A stretch of DNA of 60,552 bases, taken from positions 1-60,552 of IMG/VR virus record IMGVR_UViG_3300029267_000655, one strand, 5' to 3'. The position numbers and the translations under genes were made by a program. This DNA is from a virus. Positions 22,801-31,574 of the stretch are shown here, piece after piece (positions within the stretch are counted from its first letter, which is position 1; each line of letters begins with the position of its first letter). Under the pieces are notes generated by a model. That model was not told the DNA's origin, did not search any database, and worked only from the letters and a program-made list of their open reading frames with translations.

Positions 22801-23711
22801 CTAGAGCCAGGAGTCTTAACTATTCCACCGCCACCACCCGGAAACGCTGACTCATGAGCTCCACCGTCTCCATCAAATCCAGGAGCATCAGGCCATCGTC
22901 TCTTCCAGATGTTAGCGACGTTAGCTGGGATACCCTTAATCGGGGTTAGATCGTTCGTAGAAGGAATCCATAGCGTAGGTCTCCTCTCCTCGATCATCTC
23001 GCTAGTGGTGAATAGGTTCTCAGGATTATAGACACCCTTATCAAAAGCATTAGGAGCTATCTCAAACGTCGGTGCCTCAACTTGCTCCCTAGACATACCT
23101 AGATACTTCATAGCCATGTCTTGCTTAATACGGAGCAAACCTTTCTGCACTACGCTAGTTAGGAAGTCAGTAATGTCGTCAGAGTACTCGTTGTCAGAGT
23201 GCTGCATAATCTCACCCAATAGGATAAGAATCTGACCGCACCACTTACGAGCATCAGACTGCCTAACTCTGTCTCCGAAGTATGGAACAGGGAAGTAGAG
23301 AAACGCACCAGGAGTATTGACAGCGTGGATAGCATCACCTTTACGGTCGTCTGTCCAACCTACTGTCATATCGCTCAATCTCTTAATACCAAGAGTGAGC
23401 ATCTTGTTTAGATCAAACAACCACTCAGCATTAAACGGTCTACTGAATAGAACGTCTGGACGGTGCATCAAGTTGAATAGTTCAAGACCGATAAACCGAT
23501 GGATTCCTCTAACAGTCTCGTTACCAGTAACAGGCTTTCCACCGTCATTAGGAATAGCGTAACCGGCCTGACCCCACTGTCCGTTATCCCACCACCAGAT
23601 TTCACTAGAACCGAACTTGTTAGTAGACGGGTCATAGCTCTCTGGCTGAAACCTAGGTGTCTTGTCGTTAGCGTCTAGAATTGCTTTGCTCTCTGGTGTT
23701 TCATTAGGCAT
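22797..23711 (-). CDS. Hypothetical protein, 304 aa
   Basis: The ATG at 23711 has AGGAGAGGG upstream and overlaps the stop of the protease-thioredoxin gene. An earlier in-frame start at 23756 lacks such a site. The product has a Trp-rich N-terminus (SSEIWWWDNGQWGQAGY), a helical middle and a Gly-rich C-terminal tail (FPGGGGGIVKTPG). No family recognised. Its location suggests a virion or surface component. Confidence 0.65.
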   Translation of the reverse strand: MPNETPESKAILDANDKTPRFQPESYDPSTNKFGSSEIWWWDNGQWGQAGYAIPNDGGKPVTGNETVRGIHRFIGLELFNLMHRPDVLFSRPFNAEWLFDLNKMLTLGIKRLSDMTVGWTDDRKGDAIHAVNTPGAFLYFPVPYFGDRVRQSDARKWCGQILILLGEIMQHSDNEYSDDITDFLTSVVQKGLLRIKQDMAMKYLGMSREQVEAPTFEIAPNAFDKGVYNPENLFTTSEMIEERRPTLWIPSTNDLTPIKGIPANVANIWKRRWPDAPGFDGDGGAHESAFPGGGGGIVKTPGSR

Positions 23712-25500
23712 TGACTTTACCCTCTCCTGATAAGAGTAGTTGGTAGGCTTGTTCAATCATGCGGATCGTTGAAGCCTTATTAGGATACTGTTGGGATACG
23801 AGTCTCTGAGCTTCTCGCATTCTTGCTAAACCATCGTCAGCCTGAACCTCTTGATAGGTTACTACCTGCTCACGGTTTCTTAGACTGTTGACCTGTGTTT
23901 GTAAGCCTTCGATCTTGCTCACAAGTCCTAGTCTCTCTGTGTGCCAGCTTGCTCTCTCTTTGTCTAGCAGACTACGGAACGGGTTATCTGTCGTAGGTGT
24001 CGAACTACCGGACACTCTAGGAGAGCCGCGAGAATCGGCTGTAAAGCTCTCTGCTGCATTAGATGGGTATTCGGGCGGGTTAGACGTTCGAGACGCTCTA
24101 GAGCCGAAAATACGCCTTCCTACACGCATCCCTAGGGGTACGTACCACGGCAAACCGCCTGTAAGTGCTCCTAGTCCTACGAGTAGAGCGGTTTTCCCTA
24201 CCCCACCGGTGATTCCTGAGAAGAAGCCTTCCGACTCAGACCCATCCTTCTGTTTGTTATCGGGCACCGCTGAACCCGTAGAAGGATGCTCAGGAGCAGT
24301 CTGAGCCGGAAGGGTTGTAGTAGTCTTCTCTTCCTGATCTTCTTCGGGTTTGGTGTATTCGTTAGTGCTAGTCTCTCGCTTCTCAATAGTCTGCCAACGG
24401 CTAGGTTCGTTCTTCTCTTCAATAGGTAGAGGAGCGTCTAGACTATTGTCGTCAGGCTTAATCTCTACCGGTAAGTCTTTAGGTGGGGGTGGAGCTGTAC
24501 GGTACTTTAGAAGTTCTTCGCAGTCTCTCTTGAACTTACTGTCACTAGAGTAGCCAGCAAAGAAGTTACCCGGTTCAAGTACAGCAAACGGAATCGAGGT
24601 CACTTTGTACTTAGCTCGAAGACCGTAGACTGCTGGGTCTGGTTCGGGGTAGTTAGTCGCGGGGTTGATCCTCTCCGTATTAACCCACTTCACAATGAAC
24701 CGGTCTTTCAACCACTGTCTAAACTCACGGTCTGTATTCCACTCGTGAACTAATCTCTTACAAGGCAGACACGTATATGAGTGGAAGATAGTCAACACAG
24801 GCTTGGACGTGGTGTTACTAGCTACATACTCAAAGGTCTCTGTGTCTGCTGCTATGTGAAGGTACTGAGTATGAAAGAATACTGATTGCCAATCTTCGTT
24901 ACTACCTTCAGCTTGGTGAATTGAAACTCTACTGTCACTACTTAGTCCTGGTGTTCCTTCGGGTAAGTTTGAAGCAAAGCAGATTCCTAAGACGTTGTAC
25001 TTCTCATCAAACAAAGGTCCACCGCTATAACCCGGTTTGGCTACGTCTCTGACTCCTATACACCAATACTCTGAACCCTTAGGACCGTAAGCCAATCGGC
25101 TAGTCTCTGCTGTAGCTGATACATAGGTGACTTTTGAGTTGAATTTGTTACTAGGGTATCCCGCAAACCAAACCTTAGAACCAATCTTAGGTGACTCGCT
25201 AGCGATACCCATGTAGTCATCAAACTTACCGTCTAACTGTAGAGAGACTACCGAAGGTTTGTTGCCGTAAGGTTTGTTCTTGATCCTGGCTTGGTACTTC
25301 TTACCTTTGACTGTAACGGTGATTGGTTCACTAGGTACTACGTGGAATGCAGTTAAGACTACACCGTCTGGAGTAACGATAACCCCTGAGCCTTGAGAGC
25401 TAGGACTATCAATCTTGACTACCGCATCAATCTTCCGACCTAAAGCTGTTGAGCATAGAGACAGGATAATAATAAGAGTTGTGATTGACTTCGTAACCAC
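23704..25500 (-). CDS. Secreted trypsin-like protease fused to a thioredoxin-like domain
   Basis: 598 residues. A signal peptide (about 1-21, TTLIIILSLCSTALG) is followed by an S1-type protease fold with VVLTAFHVV (His53) and KPGYSGGPLF (Ser159). At the usual Asp position (DLALL in relatives) this protein reads SVVSLQL, so the triad may be incomplete. Residues about 232-325 form a thioredoxin-like domain with SYTCLPCKRL (Cys244 and Cys247) and a cis-Pro region SIPFAV. Then come a Pro/Glu/Lys linker, a Gly-rich hydrophobic segment (about 425-455) and a C-terminal coiled coil. It should act outside the cytoplasm, perhaps on surface proteins. Confidence 0.85.
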   Translation of the reverse strand: MVTKSITTLIIILSLCSTALGRKIDAVVKIDSPSSQGSGVIVTPDGVVLTAFHVVPSEPITVTVKGKKYQARIKNKPYGNKPSVVSLQLDGKFDDYMGIASESPKIGSKVWFAGYPSNKFNSKVTYVSATAETSRLAYGPKGSEYWCIGVRDVAKPGYSGGPLFDEKYNVLGICFASNLPEGTPGLSSDSRVSIHQAEGSNEDWQSVFFHTQYLHIAADTETFEYVASNTTSKPVLTIFHSYTCLPCKRLVHEWNTDREFRQWLKDRFIVKWVNTERINPATNYPEPDPAVYGLRAKYKVTSIPFAVLEPGNFFAGYSSDSKFKRDCEELLKYRTAPPPPKDLPVEIKPDDNSLDAPLPIEEKNEPSRWQTIEKRETSTNEYTKPEEDQEEKTTTTLPAQTAPEHPSTGSAVPDNKQKDGSESEGFFSGITGGVGKTALLVGLGALTGGLPWYVPLGMRVGRRIFGSRASRTSNPPEYPSNAAESFTADSRGSPRVSGSSTPTTDNPFRSLLDKERASWHTERLGLVSKIEGLQTQVNSLRNREQVVTYQEVQADDGLARMREAQRLVSQQYPNKASTIRMIEQAYQLLLSGEGKVNA

Positions 25501-25501
25501 A

Positions 25502-26299
25502 CTACCAACCTCCAGACACCATTGACCGGTATAGACTCATCACATAGCTGTCTATGTTGTGGTCCCTAGTGCCATCGGTTAAACCGTGTTTGCTGAATCT
25601 ACCTAACAACCTATCCCAACCTAAGAACAATGGACTAGGAGCAGGATTAACTAAGCTCCCATGTCGGTTGATGTAGGCTAGTTGTCCAACGTGTCTGTAG
25701 TTCCAATACCTAGGCGGTAGCCTACAGACTGTGTCGTTGTTGTTTACAAACCTATGGGTCTTGTTACCTAGGATGTAGTTGTAAGTGATAGACCCAGCTA
25801 TATTGAAGACTCTAGACGGTGCGTAGGCATAAACAGCTAGGACAGGTAAAGCTCTGTAGGTTCTCTCAACAGCTTCTACGAGAGCTTGACAAGCTCCTTT
25901 ACTGTGTCCAGTTATGAATAATGGTTTGGACTTATCTATGTGTCCTGCTAGTATGTCAGTAGCCAGACCCTTCTCTCTCATGAACCCGGCATGAACCTTA
26001 GCCGAATCACCTAACCCTTTAATGGGTACTTTGGTGTAGTCAAAATTCGCTAACCAATCGGCTAGATTATTGCTTCCCCTATAGACTAAGACTTGGAACG
26101 TATCAGTCGAGCAAAGGTAGTACTCTGTATCAACGTAGTCGTCGAACTCGTTATACCCAACAACAGAGTCAAACCCTATGTCTTGGAACCTCTCGCTAGC
26201 TTCCTGAGGAGAAGAGTACGCAATCTTGCTACAGAGAGCCAACCAGTATGCGTTACGTACGTTGAACGTAGAAACTAGGTGAAGGTTTACTGTAGCCAT
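25502..26299 (-). CDS. Class 3 lipase-like alpha/beta hydrolase
   Basis: 265 residues from the ATG at 26299, with GGAC upstream; an earlier in-frame start at 26356 overlaps the neck gene and is less likely. FITGHSKGACQAL is the GxSxG nucleophile elbow, VNNNDTVCRLPPRY carries the acid, and GTRDHNIDSYV the His, the usual triad of class 3 lipases. No clear signal peptide. A lipase or esterase in a phage structural region may act on host envelope lipids on entry or exit. Confidence 0.82.
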   Translation of the reverse strand: MATVNLHLVSTFNVRNAYWLALCSKIAYSSPQEASERFQDIGFDSVVGYNEFDDYVDTEYYLCSTDTFQVLVYRGSNNLADWLANFDYTKVPIKGLGDSAKVHAGFMREKGLATDILAGHIDKSKPLFITGHSKGACQALVEAVERTYRALPVLAVYAYAPSRVFNIAGSITYNYILGNKTHRFVNNNDTVCRLPPRYWNYRHVGQLAYINRHGSLVNPAPSPLFLGWDRLLGRFSKHGLTDGTRDHNIDSYVMSLYRSMVSGGW

Positions 26300-26309
26300 C
26301 GGTCTAGTC

Positions 26310-26681
26310 CTAAGAGATTGTTGGTAGGGTGTCGTTGAATCTCTTGAGGTAAGCAACCTTAGACGCTACTCGATTCTTCACGTCCGGTATCTCTTCGTAG
26401 GCAACCACTTGATAAAGGTTAGTCGTAGTTGTTACGTCGTCGGGTAAGTCTTCTTCAATTCCGTACCAAACTAGCGAACCAACTACTAACTCTTGGTCTA
26501 CGGTTAGAGTGATGTCAGTGTTGATAGTTTCGCCCGTAGGTGAGAGGACTTCGTTAGTCTCTCGTTCCCACCTAACACTTAACTCAACACCGCTAGAGAT
26601 AGTTGGTTCACCGTAGTCATCAACCGAACTCTTCTCCCAGTAGACTACAGTCTGGAATCTATCTGTTAGTTCTGGGTACAC
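26310..26681 (-). CDS. Head closure/neck protein
   Basis: 123 residues with RFQTVVYWEKSSVDDYGEPTI and LYQVVAYEEIPDVKNRVAS, the pattern of head-tail connector proteins such as SPP1 gp16 or HK97-type stoppers. It is adjacent to the Ad1-like adaptor gene. The next neck gene (gp10-like) is 6.5 kb away behind the accessory block. Confidence 0.75.
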   Translation of the reverse strand: MYPELTDRFQTVVYWEKSSVDDYGEPTISSGVELSVRWERETNEVLSPTGETINTDITLTVDQELVVGSLVWYGIEEDLPDDVTTTTNLYQVVAYEEIPDVKNRVASKVAYLKRFNDTLPTIS

Positions 26682-26685
26682 TAGG

Positions 26686-27108
26686 TTAGTCCCTATCTTC
26701 GTAGTCGTCTTGCGTGCTAGGTGGTTTACCTAACCAAGTGACAGAAAGCTTCCGTTTCCCGCCTTCCTTGTTCTCTTTGTTACGTTTAGCAAGCCAACCC
26801 GTAGTATCTAGCATCATTGCAGTCTGTCCCCACAAAGAAGACTCTAGATACATATCAGTCTTACCTTGAAACGTGGCATTAGCCTTTCCTGTAGACTTGG
26901 ATTGGTATTGCTGATCCCTATGACTAGCGAAGTGGGCAGCTAGGTAAGCTTCGATCATCCTGAGTTCTGTAGTCGATAGCTCACCGTCACTGTCTGCCGA
27001 CGCTAGTTGAGACGTTAGACCGTTCGCTGCGGTAATGAATGCCGTCAGATTAAGGTCTGAAGAGACTTCAATCAGCTCTCTAACTTCGGTCTCATTCGTT
27101 CTAGCCAT
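26686..27108 (-). CDS. Head-tail adaptor (Ad1-like)
   Basis: 140 residues, mainly helical: ETEVRELIEVSSDLNLTAFI, then LRMIEAYLAAHFASHRD and SSLWGQTAMMLDTTG. This is the helical bundle layout of phage connector adaptors, and it lies directly after capsid-associated genes. Confidence rests on layout and position. Confidence 0.75.
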   Translation of the reverse strand: MARTNETEVRELIEVSSDLNLTAFITAANGLTSQLASADSDGELSTTELRMIEAYLAAHFASHRDQQYQSKSTGKANATFQGKTDMYLESSLWGQTAMMLDTTGWLAKRNKENKEGGKRKLSVTWLGKPPSTQDDYEDRD

Positions 27109-27137
27109 AGCAATACCAATCCAAGTACCTACAAAGA

Positions 27138-27500
27138 TTATGACAGAGCTTCAGACAATAGATTAACTAGCTCTGCTTTGGTAACCGAAGATTTGAAGTC
27201 TAGTTCGTAGTCGTATGCCATTTGCTTCAACTCAGCAACAGACATAGACTCTAGTTCTTCGGTGTCTGGTGTAACTACGTTCGTTGAAGCTTGGACGCTA
27301 GGTTGTTCGTTAGCTGTATTGAAACTACCTACAGGCTCACCGCCTTTGAGTGGAGTACCTTCGGGCATCTTCTGGAACTTAATTGCTCCGGGTGAATTCA
27401 TTCTTTCAAGGTTCGAGAGACTATTCAGAATGTCTCCTTGCTTGAACTTCTTGCCTTGTTCGTAGTGACTACCTCTGAGGACTCTGTAAATGTTTGACAC
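27138..27500 (-). CDS. Small protein with C-terminal SAP/HeH-type helix-extended-helix motif
   Basis: 120 residues. An N-terminal strand-rich part (YRVLRGSHYEQGKKFKQGD) is followed by a disordered linker. The end, SMSVAELKQMAYDYELDF and KAELVNLLSEAL, fits a SAP or Rho-N-like helix-extended-helix used to bind nucleic acid. It is the first gene after the capsid terminator and is probably virion-associated. Confidence 0.65.
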   Translation of the reverse strand: MSNIYRVLRGSHYEQGKKFKQGDILNSLSNLERMNSPGAIKFQKMPEGTPLKGGEPVGSFNTANEQPSVQASTNVVTPDTEELESMSVAELKQMAYDYELDFKSSVTKAELVNLLSEALS

Positions 27501-27531
27501 GGTTTAGCTCCTGTTCCTACTCGGTACTAAG

Positions 27532-27573
27532 AAAATCCCTCACCCCTGCTAGTAGGTATCACAGGGGTGAGGG
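27532..27573 (-). terminator. Intrinsic terminator after the capsid gene
   Basis: CCCTCACCCCTG (27537-27548) and CAGGGGTGAGGG (27562-27573) form a 12-bp perfect stem. On the minus strand it is followed by ATTTTC. Partial termination here would keep capsid expression above that of the downstream neck and tail genes. Confidence 0.85.
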
Positions 27574-27618
27574 TTGCGAAGGTACGACGTTGGAAGTTAA
27601 GGAGTGTGTGGAGACTCC

Positions 27619-28785
27619 TTAGGCAGTCGTACCATGACCGATACCGCAGTTTCCGCTATAGTCGCTGCGGAGCTGAGGCACATAGATAGCCATCACCTTA
27701 AAGTTGATTCTCATTCCGCCTTGAGACTCCCATTGAACGGTAGTAAGGTCCATACCATTAACCGCTCTAGCCACGTCGGAAGTCATCTGAACGAGAATCA
27801 CCGTAAAGGTGTTGGTCAAGTAGTCAAGACGTTTAATGTCTTGGATACCGTCAATCTGAAGCAGTCTCTGACGAAGAGAGCCAGCAGACGGTTCGCTAGT
27901 AGAGAACAGGTTGTCAAGGTACTGCTCGTAGTCCGTAGAGACGTAAGCCATGAACGGACCATAGAAGTTCTGGTTATACATGCTGTCTCGCAGAGCAAGC
28001 CAGCTAGTCAGAACAGCAGAACCATTAGACCCCGTAGGAGCAGTCATATCAGTCTTGGTAACACGGTCTGGGTAGTTCGTGTAGCCGTAGACGGTCGGAT
28101 TGTTACCGTAGTCACTAGCGTTACCGTAGGTGATACCCGTAACAGTACCGATAGTAGTCTGCTCAACTTTCTCTGCGACTCTACGGGCAGCAGCTTCAGC
28201 CGACGTAGTATCTAGAGGAGTACCCGTATTCCGGCTGACAGCCAAACGTCGTCGGCTATACCAGAAGTTGGCGTGAGTGATCGGCAGGGGCAAACCTTCG
28301 AGTTGGAATCTAGGTTCGTCAGTCCGACCTTCAGCCAGACCGTCCATATCAACGAGAGCTTCACCTGGATCACTCATCTTCTCGTGTTCAAGGACCATCT
28401 TGCTCATACCGTTAAAACCACCAAAGGTATTAGCGGCAGCAAGATCGCTCCAGGCACGTAGTCTCTGACGAGCAGCACGAACAACAACCCTATCCAACTG
28501 CAACCACTCATCCTTACGGAGAGAAGTAGCATTGAAGACAGGTAGATTGATGTCGTTGGCAACTAGGTCTTTGACCAAGACTTTCTTGTAAACTGGAACG
28601 TCTTTCTTCAAGTCCTTATCGTACTTGAATTCGCCAGTATTGATCGTAACGCACTTGCGTCCGCTGCGATCAATGAACGGTCTAAGCATACCCGTATCGA
28701 ATCGAGCTTGCGTTAGAACGTCACCAGCAGACGTAGGACCGAAGTCCTCAGCACCCATGTTACCGACAGGAATATCAACAAACAT
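27619..28785 (-). CDS. Major capsid protein (HK97 fold)
   Basis: 388 residues. The sequence has the usual order for HK97-fold capsids: an N-terminal arm, a long helical spine with EWLQLDRVVVRAARQRLRAW, then HANFWYSRRRLAVSR, ALRDSMYNQNFYGPFMAYV and a C-terminal beta domain (VILVQMTSDVARAVNGMDLT). It is placed between the decoration-like gene and a strong terminator. No separate cleavage arm is evident. Confidence 0.9.
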   Translation of the reverse strand: MFVDIPVGNMGAEDFGPTSAGDVLTQARFDTGMLRPFIDRSGRKCVTINTGEFKYDKDLKKDVPVYKKVLVKDLVANDINLPVFNATSLRKDEWLQLDRVVVRAARQRLRAWSDLAAANTFGGFNGMSKMVLEHEKMSDPGEALVDMDGLAEGRTDEPRFQLEGLPLPITHANFWYSRRRLAVSRNTGTPLDTTSAEAAARRVAEKVEQTTIGTVTGITYGNASDYGNNPTVYGYTNYPDRVTKTDMTAPTGSNGSAVLTSWLALRDSMYNQNFYGPFMAYVSTDYEQYLDNLFSTSEPSAGSLRQRLLQIDGIQDIKRLDYLTNTFTVILVQMTSDVARAVNGMDLTTVQWESQGGMRINFKVMAIYVPQLRSDYSGNCGIGHGTTA

Positions 28786-28832
28786 CTATAGTTTCCTTTG
28801 TGTTTGGATCGTTGGTTGTAGTTAAGAGGGTA

Positions 28833-29318
28833 TCAATACCCGCTGTAGATAACGTGGGCCAAAGTATCTGCCGTAGGATCGGTGATAGCTTCGAGCAACA
28901 TAAACGGTTCACACTCAGGCGTACCCGTAGTCGTAATCAGCTCACCAGTACCATCGTCAACGATTAGAACTTCACCGAACGTATGATCGTCACCGGTACC
29001 AGCCACATCACCGATGATGCAGTTAAACTCTTCACCAGCGACAGGTACATAAAGGAATCCATGATCACCGCTAGCATAGGCAGTAGTGCTCAGGTTCCCC
29101 CTAAGGTTGTCGTGAAGAAGAATCAGAAACGGTCCAATAGGACGAACACCATCAGCACTTGAGTTGAAAGGTTCGTACGTAAAGTTGCCGTTACTGTCTA
29201 GACCTTCGCTGATATCGACCTGACAGATAATTCCAGGCTTCAGTGCTCCGGTGAGAGTACCTTCCTTGAAGACACCCCTAGGTTCACTAGAGACAATGAT
29301 CCCATTTCCTCTCGCCAT
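28833..29318 (-). CDS. Putative capsid decoration protein, 161 aa
   Basis: Beta-rich product with GALKPGIICQVDISEGLDS and GPFLILLHDNLRGN, resembling small capsid-stabilising proteins often encoded between protease and capsid genes. The position supports this. No family can be named with certainty. Confidence 0.7.
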   Translation of the reverse strand: MARGNGIIVSSEPRGVFKEGTLTGALKPGIICQVDISEGLDSNGNFTYEPFNSSADGVRPIGPFLILLHDNLRGNLSTTAYASGDHGFLYVPVAGEEFNCIIGDVAGTGDDHTFGEVLIVDDGTGELITTTGTPECEPFMLLEAITDPTADTLAHVIYSGY

Positions 29319-29369
29319 GTCTTATGTCCTTTGATCTTGTGTTTGTGTTTGTATAGACCCTAACCAACT

Positions 29370-31196
29370 TCAGGCAGACTCTGCGAAGTTGATAGTAGGA
29401 GGAATCAGCAAGTCGTCTTCATCAAGTTCTTGCTTGGAGTTATTGGTTTGAACAGCAGGAACAGAACCGAACCAGCTAGCCTTACGGTTAGGTTCCTGAG
29501 AAGAAGGAGCAGCCGGAATAAGAGACGCCATCAGTTCCAAGTCTTCTAGAGACTTAGTATTGAGCGTAGCTACTAGAGCTTCCTTCTTGTCGTCTTCTGA
29601 GTTAGCGGTGAGCTTAGAGATAAGGGTTTCCCGTTCTCTCTTCTCGATCTTAGCTGCATTCGTAACGGCAGCACGAACACCAGCAGGAGCACTAGCGAAC
29701 CACTCTTCGTCGGTCATCTGCTTCTTAACAGGTTCTTCAGTAGGCTTAGAATTCGCAGTAGGTTGAGTAGGTGTCTCACTGGGTTTACGGACCTTCTTAG
29801 AGTGCTCTGATAGCTTGCTCAACTTCTCGTCGCTAAAGCTATTCAGAACCTCTCTGTCATCATCGCTCCAGCACGAGCAGTTAGCGACTAGGTCATCAAT
29901 CAAAGTCTTCTTCTGGTCTTCGTTCACTTCTGGCTCCTTATTATTGCCAGTAGGGATTCGCTCCTGGTCTTCGCTCCCTACTTCGGGAGCCACGTCACTA
30001 GCTACGTTGCTAGCGTTGTTCACTTTGACATAGTTGGTTTTCCTAATAACCTCAACCGGAGAGTCATCAGACAGAGTTACTACGTCATTTGTACCAACTG
30101 TAAAGTTCTGTTGATACAACTTACCGTCTCGATGGTAGACCACCGATGTCTTATAAACATCTTCAACCCAAAACTCTGAATCACTAGCAATGTTGAGTTG
30201 CTTCATCAGTTGGGTTTGGATGTCACTGTAACTCAGTTTGTTTTGTGTCGGACTAAGTACAGAACCTACAGCATCCATGATTCTATTGAGTAGTCCTGGT
30301 TTGGTGTCTTTGTTTAAGGTCGATTCTTCGTTCATTCTTTTCACTATGTTTTCTGCCCAGGTCTTACCTGCATCACCACCCCAAAGTGACCAAGCAATAC
30401 GACCAGCACTAGGGTATCCAGAACCGCTGGGGCTAAAGTCGTCTGATTTCTTGTCTACTTCGTGTCTGTCAAAGTAGGCTTTCATTCTCTTAACTGTTTG
30501 AGCACTTAGACTACGCCCATTCTTTATGTCTCTTGCCCGAGCTACACCTACCTCAGTTCCGCCTCTGTTGTATTCCTTTCTCCACTCTAGTCCTCTCTCT
30601 GCCTCTTCCATCATAGCCTTAGTGGGCTTGTACCCTTCTTGATTGACTAGTACCCCGCAACCATCATTAAGAGAGCAAGCCCCAACTTCATCGGGTAAGA
30701 CTGCTAGGTGATCTGGTCGGTAGTTACGAGCCACGAAGGAATACTCTTTACCGTTGAACACAGCACCGTCTTCGGCTGGCTCATTAGTAGTGAAGAGACC
30801 GGTACTCAACTCAATAGGGGTACCAGACTCTAGAGCGTTCAATACTCGATCATCGACCTTACGGGTCTTCTCGATATTGAACCAACCTTCGGCAACCAGC
30901 TTACCCTTAACGGTGGCGTTGAATACATAGCCGATACCGAAGGTCTCAAGTATGTCAGGAGAACGGGCGGAAACCGGAATACCATTGACTGTCGGATGAG
31001 TAACAACAATCGGCATTCCATTCCATGCGTCTACGTTCTTAGTGATCTCATCTGCTGGGTAGAGTAGCGGACCTTGGCTTCCGTTAAGAACTCCCTCAAC
31101 GAGCATAGAGAGAGGAGCCACTAGGTAGTCCTCTCCATTAAGTCGTCCTCTACGGGTCTTACCCGCAAGATTAGCGGTAAGGTTGCTGAGTTCCAC
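29370..31196 (-). CDS. Prohead protease (DUF2213-like) fused to scaffold-type region
   Basis: 608 residues from a GTG start with AAGGAG upstream. Residues about 1-185 carry the DUF2213 pattern: AWNGMPIVVTHP, GKLVAEGWFNIEKTR, SGTPIELSTGLF and YRPDHLAVLPDEVGACS with the His and Ser expected for catalysis. Residues about 195-285 hold a second domain (LSAQTVKRMKAYFDRHE, IAWSLWGGDAGKTWAENI) also seen in other phage head proteins. The long acidic coiled C-terminal half is likely the scaffold that the protease removes. The RBS lies in a 12-bp inverted repeat. Confidence 0.85.
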   Translation of the reverse strand: MELSNLTANLAGKTRRGRLNGEDYLVAPLSMLVEGVLNGSQGPLLYPADEITKNVDAWNGMPIVVTHPTVNGIPVSARSPDILETFGIGYVFNATVKGKLVAEGWFNIEKTRKVDDRVLNALESGTPIELSTGLFTTNEPAEDGAVFNGKEYSFVARNYRPDHLAVLPDEVGACSLNDGCGVLVNQEGYKPTKAMMEEAERGLEWRKEYNRGGTEVGVARARDIKNGRSLSAQTVKRMKAYFDRHEVDKKSDDFSPSGSGYPSAGRIAWSLWGGDAGKTWAENIVKRMNEESTLNKDTKPGLLNRIMDAVGSVLSPTQNKLSYSDIQTQLMKQLNIASDSEFWVEDVYKTSVVYHRDGKLYQQNFTVGTNDVVTLSDDSPVEVIRKTNYVKVNNASNVASDVAPEVGSEDQERIPTGNNKEPEVNEDQKKTLIDDLVANCSCWSDDDREVLNSFSDEKLSKLSEHSKKVRKPSETPTQPTANSKPTEEPVKKQMTDEEWFASAPAGVRAAVTNAAKIEKRERETLISKLTANSEDDKKEALVATLNTKSLEDLELMASLIPAAPSSQEPNRKASWFGSVPAVQTNNSKQELDEDDLLIPPTINFAESA

Positions 31197-31199
31197 AGC

Positions 31200-31245
31200 C
31201 TTACTCCTTAGTCATATGACAAACGTCAGCTAGCTAAGGAGTAAG
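31200..31245. promoter_or_regulatory. Inverted repeat covering the protease/scaffold ribosome binding site
   Basis: CTTACTCCTTAG (31200-31211) and CTAAGGAGTAAG (31234-31245) are a 12-bp perfect inverted repeat with a 22-base loop. In the minus-strand mRNA the second arm contains the AAGGAG that serves the GTG at 31196. Folding would therefore hide the ribosome binding site. There is no U-tract, so it is not a standard terminator. Confidence 0.6.
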
Positions 31246-31305
31246 TCTGTAGTAGTTTACCTCTTGTTCGCTACCCTAGTTGGTCTTGTTTTAGCCCTAC
31301 CTGTT

Positions 31306-31563
31306 TTAACTCCTACCGTCGCAGGCACTAGGTAGGAGTCTTACCCACTGATATGCAATCGACCTAACCCTACCCCTAGAGAGACAGACGATAGTTTCAC
31401 CCCTAGGCTCAAGTCTCTTTCTTATGTGACAGATATGGACTGCTAAGTTCTTTCTAGTCGTGAATCCATCACCGTAACTGTCCATGATCTCTTCGGGTAT
31501 GTGAGGTTTGCCGTCTAGTAGGACGTTGAGAATCTTACTTTCAGTAACAGAGAATCCATCCAC
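31306..31563 (-). CDS. Small winged-helix DNA-binding protein (OmpR C-terminal type)
   Basis: 85 residues. FSVTESKILNVLLDGKPH, NLAVHICHIRKRLEPRG and ETIVCLSRGRVRSIAYQWV match the winged helix of OmpR/PhoB regulators, with the recognition helix at IRKRL and the wing hairpin at the end. There is no receiver domain. A stand-alone wHTH between head genes may regulate late transcription or be co-packaged. It is translated 110 bases upstream of the protease gene. Confidence 0.75.
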   Translation of the reverse strand: MDGFSVTESKILNVLLDGKPHIPEEIMDSYGDGFTTRKNLAVHICHIRKRLEPRGETIVCLSRGRVRSIAYQWVRLLPSACDGRS

Positions 31564-31574
31564 ACCTAGCTCTC

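Noticed and set aside
27604-28215. 203-residue ORF on the plus strand
   Set aside because: Lies entirely opposite the capsid gene, with no family features; a shadow frame.
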